NCBI GenBank assembly: GCA_900767815.1
Contig: CAAGAM010000150.1
Coordinates: 9,788-73,787 of the forward strand
Direction of reading: 5' to 3'
From: Clostridia bacterium
Lineage (GTDB): Bacteria; Bacillota; Clostridia; Christensenellales; Borkfalkiaceae
Length of the DNA stretch: 64,000 bases
The notes beneath the pieces are model-generated. The model was not told the origin of the DNA, ran no database searches, and saw nothing but the letters and a program-made list of their open reading frames with translations. The position numbers and the translations under genes are program-made. Shown here one piece after another: positions 58,577 through 64,000 of the stretch. The stretch's first letter is position 1, and each line of letters starts with the position of its first letter.

Positions 58577-61354
58577 ATGAAGAAAAAACTTTTACTTTTA
58601 TTTTTGACCGTAATCATGGCTACTTGTTTTGTTTGCGGTTTGACATCCGTTGCTTTTGCTGCGGAAAACAACTGTGGTTGCACTATAGCTACAGCGCGAG
58701 ATGATGGCGAAGGCGAATATCGTGTTCACCTTTCAGGCGAGGGAATCACAGATGGTTCTTTCGACGATACAAAAATAAAAATTAACGATAAAACATTAAA
58801 GACATGGAAAGATGAAGGGAAGATAACACAGGTTTACAGCAGAGCAGAAGCAGGTGCAAATCTGGTTCGTATCGACCTTCCGAATTATGCGGCAGGTATA
58901 CTTAAACTTGATGGCACGGATACAGTTACTTTGCTTGATGGCTTTAAGGTTGGAGCAAGCGGTGTTGCTCAGACCGGCGAATATGTACAGACTCTTTCAG
59001 AAATGAAAGTTCCTTCTGTAGAATATGGTTTTGCAGAAGGTGTTGAAATTGCCGATGATGTTATTACAGCAAAGAATGGTACTCTTGAATTTACTCCCGT
59101 ATTCACCGCAGGTGTCGGAGAGTCTTTACAGAAAACATCTGTAAAGCTCAACGATGTGGAACTCAAAGCAGATGAGAATGGAAAATATGTCGCTAAGTTT
59201 GGCTTCGGTACAAGTAAATTGGTTTTTCATGCGGAAAATGTCGCTGCACCGAATGCATTTGTAGAAAAGACTGTTACAATTAAATATTCTGATCCTGTAG
59301 TTGAAGGCCCTGTATATGTAAGTGTTGCAAACTTTAAGAGAAATGTGGAAGGCAGACCTTCTTTTAAGGATCGGATGAGCATTCGTTTTTCAAATGTTAT
59401 ATCTACTGAAGATCAGGCAAAACTAACCCTTTCAATCAATGGAAAGGATCTCACGGCTTTAGGTTCAAAAGTTTCTGTATCATGGACAGCTGACGGCCGT
59501 CAGGCAGATGTCAAAACATTGTTTTTCCAGGAAGGAACTAAAGCTCAGACAGAAATTTATAAATATGACGGAACAGACGAAATTGTTGTCGGTGGAGTTA
59601 CTGCTGAAGCAAATACATTGAAGATGACTTCAGATGGTCAGGTTTATAATGTAACAAGAAATGAAGAGGCTCCTGCATATAAAGGCGATGGATATATTAC
59701 CGTTAAAGAAATTTCAGTAGTACGTGATCACGAAGGAAAGCATAAAGATGCCATTCATATTTTCTTTAATGAAAATGTTGACATAAAGGGAGCAGCTTAT
59801 ATTAGTGAAGGCGTATTGTTGTTTAATACCAGCACAATTTTAATTAATGGACATAATTTACAGGCGTTCTGGGATGGAAATCATAGTACTACAGCTTATT
59901 GGTTAAATTCTGCTAATCCATATATCCGTATTGATGTATTTTATGATGGACTTTCTTCTGAAATGTGGAACCGCAATGGTGAAAATACAATCACTATGGA
60001 TGCCGGTTTTATTACAATGACTGATATTGGCCTTGGCAAAGGATTTGGCGATTATACCTATGATGCAGCTGATGGCGTAACTTATGCTCCCGGTGAAAAG
60101 CCGGAAGACGTTGCACTTACTCTTGGTAAAATGCAGATTTTGAAAGAAATAGAAGCCGGTAACGATTGGATTAAATTCTGTTTTGAACAAGACGTTTTTG
60201 AGGAAATGAAGTTGAACATACAGTCTAATCCTAAGATTATTGATAACATTATGTTCAATGGTAAGACTCTTACAGAACTCAAAGCTGAACTTGCAAAATG
60301 TGAAATTCATGCAGGCGTAGAGGGACCTAACGTATTGCGCATGACAATTTCTTCAGCAAACGATCATGCAGATCTTAAAAAGTTATTAAAAATGGATGGT
60401 ACAGATGAAGTTGTACTTAAAGCAGGACTTGGTTTGAACAAATATCAGTGTGTTAAAGAAGATTTAACAGTTTCCGGACTTAATGACGTTGCTGCTCCTG
60501 TTATTACTGTTGAAAGACCTGACAAGCCGGTTAATGAAGCACAGTATGAGATTAAATTCAGTGTTGCCGATGATTCAGAATATGATGTAGTTGTTAAATC
60601 GGGAGATACAGTTATTGAACCTATTGAAGGCAAATATATTGTTACATTGGTTAATGGTGTAAATAATATTACAGTTACCGTTAAAGACAAATCAATATTT
60701 GCAAACAGCTCAACAGAAACTTTTAAAGTTAAATATGAAGCAATACCGGAAATCAGCATCAGCGGAATTACAGACGGTACTACTGTTAAAACAGCAGGCC
60801 AGAAGATGACTGTTTCAGTGGATATTGGCGAAATTACTTCTGTAAAACTCGGTGAAAAAGTTTTGACGGCAGGTACAGATGGTAAATATGCACTTGCACT
60901 TGCAGAAGGGGAAAATACTATTGTTATTGAAGCGAAGAATGGTGAAACAACAGGTACTTTAAGTATAAAAGTTACATTGGATACAACAGCACCAAAAATT
61001 GTGCTTTCTGCCAAGGAAGAGACTGTTGCTTCTGCCGAATACACCTTTACGGTTAAGGTTGAAGATGCAGAAACAATTGTAGTTAAAGTAAACGGAGAGA
61101 CAGTTACGGCAGGCGGCAATGGTTATACGGTTACATTGAAAGAAGGCGAAAATAAGATTACTGTTACTGCAACAGATGCTGTAGGAAACATCGGTTCTGA
61201 ATCTGTAACAGTTACTTATACACCTGCCGGTGGAAATACAGATAGTGGTAATCAGAGTAAAGGTTGTGGCGGAAACTTTGCAACTGACTCTTTGATTATA
61301 GCTATCGGACTTATTGCTTGTGCAGCTTTTGTACTTCGCAGAAAGGTCAGATAA
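58577..61354 (+). CDS. Second secreted surface protein with shared repeat module and SKGC tail
   Basis: 925 aa. Signal peptide 1-30 (VAFAAENN). Modules like those of the protein at 47957 recur about four times (INDKTLKTW, INGKDLTALG, INGHNLQAFW, FNGKTLTELK, each ending in a DGTD-x-V/I element). After residue 640 come three short Ig-like/cadherin-like repeats (D-x-A-x-I-x-V-x-V-NG motifs). The end is SKGCGG, a hydrophobic helix, RRK. A strong TGGAGGG ribosome site precedes ATG 58577. Probably cotranscribed with GH78. Confidence 0.75.
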   Translation: MKKKLLLLFLTVIMATCFVCGLTSVAFAAENNCGCTIATARDDGEGEYRVHLSGEGITDGSFDDTKIKINDKTLKTWKDEGKITQVYSRAEAGANLVRIDLPNYAAGILKLDGTDTVTLLDGFKVGASGVAQTGEYVQTLSEMKVPSVEYGFAEGVEIADDVITAKNGTLEFTPVFTAGVGESLQKTSVKLNDVELKADENGKYVAKFGFGTSKLVFHAENVAAPNAFVEKTVTIKYSDPVVEGPVYVSVANFKRNVEGRPSFKDRMSIRFSNVISTEDQAKLTLSINGKDLTALGSKVSVSWTADGRQADVKTLFFQEGTKAQTEIYKYDGTDEIVVGGVTAEANTLKMTSDGQVYNVTRNEEAPAYKGDGYITVKEISVVRDHEGKHKDAIHIFFNENVDIKGAAYISEGVLLFNTSTILINGHNLQAFWDGNHSTTAYWLNSANPYIRIDVFYDGLSSEMWNRNGENTITMDAGFITMTDIGLGKGFGDYTYDAADGVTYAPGEKPEDVALTLGKMQILKEIEAGNDWIKFCFEQDVFEEMKLNIQSNPKIIDNIMFNGKTLTELKAELAKCEIHAGVEGPNVLRMTISSANDHADLKKLLKMDGTDEVVLKAGLGLNKYQCVKEDLTVSGLNDVAAPVITVERPDKPVNEAQYEIKFSVADDSEYDVVVKSGDTVIEPIEGKYIVTLVNGVNNITVTVKDKSIFANSSTETFKVKYEAIPEISISGITDGTTVKTAGQKMTVSVDIGEITSVKLGEKVLTAGTDGKYALALAEGENTIVIEAKNGETTGTLSIKVTLDTTAPKIVLSAKEETVASAEYTFTVKVEDAETIVVKVNGETVTAGGNGYTVTLKEGENKITVTATDAVGNIGSESVTVTYTPAGGNTDSGNQSKGCGGNFATDSLIIAIGLIACAAFVLRRKVR

Positions 61355-61366
61355 AATAAAAATATA

Positions 61367-61415
61367 TGCCCGCAGAAAACTGCGGGCAAAATATAAGCGC
61401 CACATTAAGTGACGC
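61367..61415. terminator. Double hairpin between convergent genes
   Basis: A perfect 9-bp stem, 61367-61375 with 61380-61388 (AAAA loop), is followed by a second imperfect stem at about 61395-61415. On the minus strand the first stem runs into a T-rich tract. It can end both the surface-protein and the AraC transcripts. Confidence 0.65.
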
Positions 61416-61436
61416 TAAGAATAATTTGTTAATAAT

Positions 61437-62294
61437 TCAGGAATCGGGGGTCATGTTTTTGCGATAAGCGCTAGGTGTGATCCCCGTATATTTCTTGAAC
61501 TGATTAATAAAATTAGATTGACTGTCGTATCCGACAAGGGATGATATTTGCAAAACTGTGAGATCGGGATTGGTTAAAAGTCTACATGCGTGTTGCATCT
61601 TAATGCGGGAAAAGACATCTATTATTCGTTCACCTGTATATTTTTTAAATAGTCTGCAAAGATGACCGTGTGAAAAGTTAGATTCTTTAACCACATCGTC
61701 CAGGCTTCCGCCGATTAATTCAGTGCTGTGCATTTTCTGGATAAGTTCATTCAGCCATACAGGATATTTGCCTTGGTCGAAATGCATTTTTTCGATTACT
61801 AGTCCTAAAATTTCACATACAAGCGAGCGATACAGCATTTCAAAGTTTTGCTTTTGATCTTCGTTATACATTTCCAACAGATTGAGTTTGGATTCAAGGT
61901 TGGTGCGCTGTGCAGTAGTAAGATTAATCACAACCGGATAATTAGGTTTAAGAAGGTAGTCGATTATTTCTTTACTACCTATGTATTCGGCAGCTTGACT
62001 AAGTACGTCGCTTTTTATATAAAGATCCCTGTGTTCATAGGGTATTCCGCTACCTTCGGGGAAAAGGCTGTTAGGAAGAACGCCGTCCAGTATGTAGTAG
62101 TGAAAATCTGTGGGACGGATAAAGGCGAGCTGTCCTGCAGTAAGATCTTTTTCGATCCCATTGCAATGATGGTGGGCAGTACCTTTGGCAAGTAGTACAA
62201 ATTCCCAAAAAGAGTGGACATGTTTTTCGGCGCATTGCCAGTGAATACGGTGGGTATATTCATTTCTCCAATCGTAACAAATGGGTTGCGGCAT
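61437..62294 (-). CDS. AraC-family regulator of the glycoside locus
   Basis: 285 aa. N-terminal cupin region (HVHSFWEFVLLAKGTAHHHCNG, AFIRPTDFHYYIL) and C-terminal AraC HTH pair (LDDVVKESNFSHGHLCRLFKKYTGERI, LQISSLVGYDSQSNFINQFKKYTGITPSAYRK). It is convergent with the operon and divergent from the GDPD gene. By position it is the likely sugar-responsive activator of the rhamnosidase operon (inference). Confidence 0.92.
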   Translation of the reverse strand: MPQPICYDWRNEYTHRIHWQCAEKHVHSFWEFVLLAKGTAHHHCNGIEKDLTAGQLAFIRPTDFHYYILDGVLPNSLFPEGSGIPYEHRDLYIKSDVLSQAAEYIGSKEIIDYLLKPNYPVVINLTTAQRTNLESKLNLLEMYNEDQKQNFEMLYRSLVCEILGLVIEKMHFDQGKYPVWLNELIQKMHSTELIGGSLDDVVKESNFSHGHLCRLFKKYTGERIIDVFSRIKMQHACRLLTNPDLTVLQISSLVGYDSQSNFINQFKKYTGITPSAYRKNMTPDS

Positions 62295-62364
62295 AAAAAA
62301 TACTCCATTTTTTTCTTTTATTATATCATGAAATTAATGCTTTGTAAAGAAGGTAATAAAAATA

Positions 62365-63972
62365 ATGAAAAATGCAGGAAAACTTTTTTCTCTGGCTTTA
62401 GGGTTAGCTTCTTTGTTAAATATTTTTTCTCGACTATCGTTTGCGCAGGCGAGTGATAAGGAAACAACTATGAATGTTGCGCCATCGGTTGTTGCGGAAA
62501 TATCATCTTATGAACAGCTTAATGTTGCCTTGGATAGGGCGGATGTTATTATTTTTTCGGTGAATGAAGAAGGGAATGTGCGTTTATCCGATAAACAATC
62601 TTATTCAATAAAAGAATTGTATGAGTGTTGTGGCGATGTTGTTCCTGCAGTTCGTGTGCAGACACAGGCAGAAGCCGATGCGCTTTCTGCTTTTCTGATT
62701 GAGAGTGGCGCAGAAGACTTTTTTGTTCTTTCCGATTCGGCGCAGATGATTGGCGACGTGCGTTCAAAGTATTCTGTAGTGCGTGGCATTTATGATGCAA
62801 GCAATCAAAAGATGTCGGGAAAAGACGCAGGATTTACGTTGGCAGGCGAAGCTTGTTCGGCGCAGGCACAGGTTGTTCTGTTAGAAGATAATGTTTCACG
62901 CAGTGTGGTAGAACAGATACAGGCACGTTCTATGCTTGTCTGGGTTAGTACAGATACTTCTGTGGAAAACATATGGATGGCTGCTACGAGTGGTTGTTTT
63001 GGAATTGTTAACAGCGATCCTTCCGTTACAAAACAGGTTTTATCTGGCATGGATGAAGATAGTCTTATTCGTCCTGTTTACATTGCCGGACACAGGGGCT
63101 ATCCTAAAAAATTTAACGAAAATTCTGTGGAAGGAGTGGAAGGCGCTTTTAAGGTCGGAGCCACGCATGCAGAGATAGATCTTCGTTTGACAGCAGATGG
63201 GCATATCGTCATAATGCATGATGCTACCATAGATCGTATTACAAATGGTACGGGTAATGTTTCACAGATGAAATTGGAAGAGATTCGTAAATATAAAATA
63301 GTAGACAATGTAATGCTTGCGGGACAATCAGAGATTCCTACATTGGATGATATGCTTGAAATACTTGAAAAAGAGGAATTTCCCGATAAACTTATGATTT
63401 TGGAAATCAAAGATAACAGTCCGGAAATGCCGGATAAAATTGCTGAAGTAATTGATAAGCATCCTGATGTAAGAAATCGTTTGTTATTTATTGCATTTTC
63501 TGAAAACATTCTGCCTGTTTTAGCTGAAAAAATGCCTGATATTCCTCGCGGCTTTTTAGACAGCTTATCAACAGATGATTTTTTGCGTAGAATGTCACCG
63601 GTTAATGCTTTTATAGATAACATACTTGCAGCACAACTGGTATCAGTTGCAAATGCCGAAATGTTGCGTGATTACGGATATTCAGTTTGGGCATGGACCT
63701 ATAATGATGTCGGAGCGCTTGTGTCCGGTATGCACGCCGGATTTCTAGGATTAACTGCAAATAATGCCGGGGATCTTGCTCCTTATATACGCAGTATTTC
63801 TGCTCCGCAAACACTTTCAGCTAAAGAAGCCCGTAATGGATACATGGTTACTGCAACGCTTTTTGACGGCACGCAAAAGAAAGTGAAAGCAAAGTGGGTT
63901 GCGATATCTGAAAAAACGGGAGTTTTCCTTGTTCAGCATGAAGATGAAGACAATTTTCTTACATTGAGCTAG
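62365..63972 (+). CDS. Secreted glycerophosphodiester phosphodiesterase-like protein, 3' end lost
   Basis: A signal peptide (residues 1-30) is followed by a degenerate GDPD-like N-terminal half (residues about 40-230, catalytic His and Glu missing) and then an intact GDPD domain from AGHRGYPKKFNENSVEG with AEIDLRLTADGHIVIMHDATIDR and LEIKDNS. A beta-rich C-terminal piece begins near residue 490. The final stop codon TAG at 63970-63972 is half adapter sequence, so the true C-terminus is missing. It hydrolyses glycerophosphodiesters such as teichoic-acid or lipid fragments; the link to the sugar locus is only position. Confidence 0.8.
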   Translation: MKNAGKLFSLALGLASLLNIFSRLSFAQASDKETTMNVAPSVVAEISSYEQLNVALDRADVIIFSVNEEGNVRLSDKQSYSIKELYECCGDVVPAVRVQTQAEADALSAFLIESGAEDFFVLSDSAQMIGDVRSKYSVVRGIYDASNQKMSGKDAGFTLAGEACSAQAQVVLLEDNVSRSVVEQIQARSMLVWVSTDTSVENIWMAATSGCFGIVNSDPSVTKQVLSGMDEDSLIRPVYIAGHRGYPKKFNENSVEGVEGAFKVGATHAEIDLRLTADGHIVIMHDATIDRITNGTGNVSQMKLEEIRKYKIVDNVMLAGQSEIPTLDDMLEILEKEEFPDKLMILEIKDNSPEMPDKIAEVIDKHPDVRNRLLFIAFSENILPVLAEKMPDIPRGFLDSLSTDDFLRRMSPVNAFIDNILAAQLVSVANAEMLRDYGYSVWAWTYNDVGALVSGMHAGFLGLTANNAGDLAPYIRSISAPQTLSAKEARNGYMVTATLFDGTQKKVKAKWVAISEKTGVFLVQHEDEDNFLTLS

Positions 63973-64000
63973 ATCGGAAGAGCGTCGTGTAGGGAAAGAG
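63971..64000. other. Illumina TruSeq adapter sequence (artefact)
   Basis: The last 30 bases, starting AGATCGGAAGAGC and continuing through CGTCGTGTAGGG, are the read-through sequence of the Illumina TruSeq universal adapter. They are not genomic. They create the stop of the GDPD gene and mark either the contig end or a false join. Confidence 0.95.

Overview
The window looks like a chromosome segment from an uncultured Clostridia-type Firmicute, probably a gut lineage assembled from metagenomic reads. The evidence is the gene set and order: ruvCAB-queA-tgt-yajC-small membrane protein-secD-secF-recJ-rel-MBL-hemZ-rpsO-pnp, spoVG next to murC, lipobox lipoproteins, and clostridial families such as DUF5685. 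I cannot name the genus. No rRNA, tRNA or CRISPR array was seen.

Region 1 (1-5.1 kb) holds one giant secreted protein that joins a papain-like cysteine peptidase, BspA-type leucine-rich repeats, an InlB-type repeat and a complete family-5 (peptide-type) solute-binding protein. A non-coding stretch with a 36-bp tandem repeat follows. Region 2 (5.1-30 kb) is core housekeeping: an HtrA-like protease, Holliday-junction processing, queuosine tRNA modification, Sec translocase accessory proteins, RecJ, (p)ppGpp metabolism, ribosomal S15, PNPase, undecaprenyl-PP phosphatase, pyridoxal kinase, a MATE exporter and a lipid kinase. Region 3 (30-46 kb) is mixed: spoVG/murC, an AraC regulator beside a lone L-fucose isomerase, a sugar isomerase/epimerase, a solitary large serine recombinase coupled to a 48-aa protein, asd, an ATP-grasp ligase divergent from an HPr-kinase-like/S26-peptidase-like/ABC-exporter cassette, a DUF5685/J-like/membrane trio, and rlmD.

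Region 4 (about 46.2-64 kb) has clearly different base and codon use: more A+T, CGT-rich arginine and strong AGGAGG ribosome sites. It encodes a glycoside-uptake locus: cytoplasmic GH1 beta-glucosidase, two surface proteins built from a shared unnamed repeat module, a six-hairpin-fold lipoprotein, a CUT1 sugar ABC importer without its ATPase, cytoplasmic GH78 alpha-L-rhamnosidase, an AraC regulator and a glycerophosphodiesterase-like protein. GH78 plus GH1, both without signal peptides, next to an importer suggests uptake and intracellular cleavage of rhamnosyl-glucosides (inference). The junction near 45.9-46.2 kb carries a gene remnant and an orphan terminator, so region 4 is either a transferred island or an assembly chimera.

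The last 30 bases (63971-64000) are Illumina adapter sequence, and they create the stop codon of the last gene. The 3' end of the window is therefore not genomic.

Several genes (ruvC and the HPr-kinase-like gene most clearly) have a good promoter whose -10 box lies 6-7 bases from the ATG and have no Shine-Dalgarno, which predicts leaderless mRNAs.
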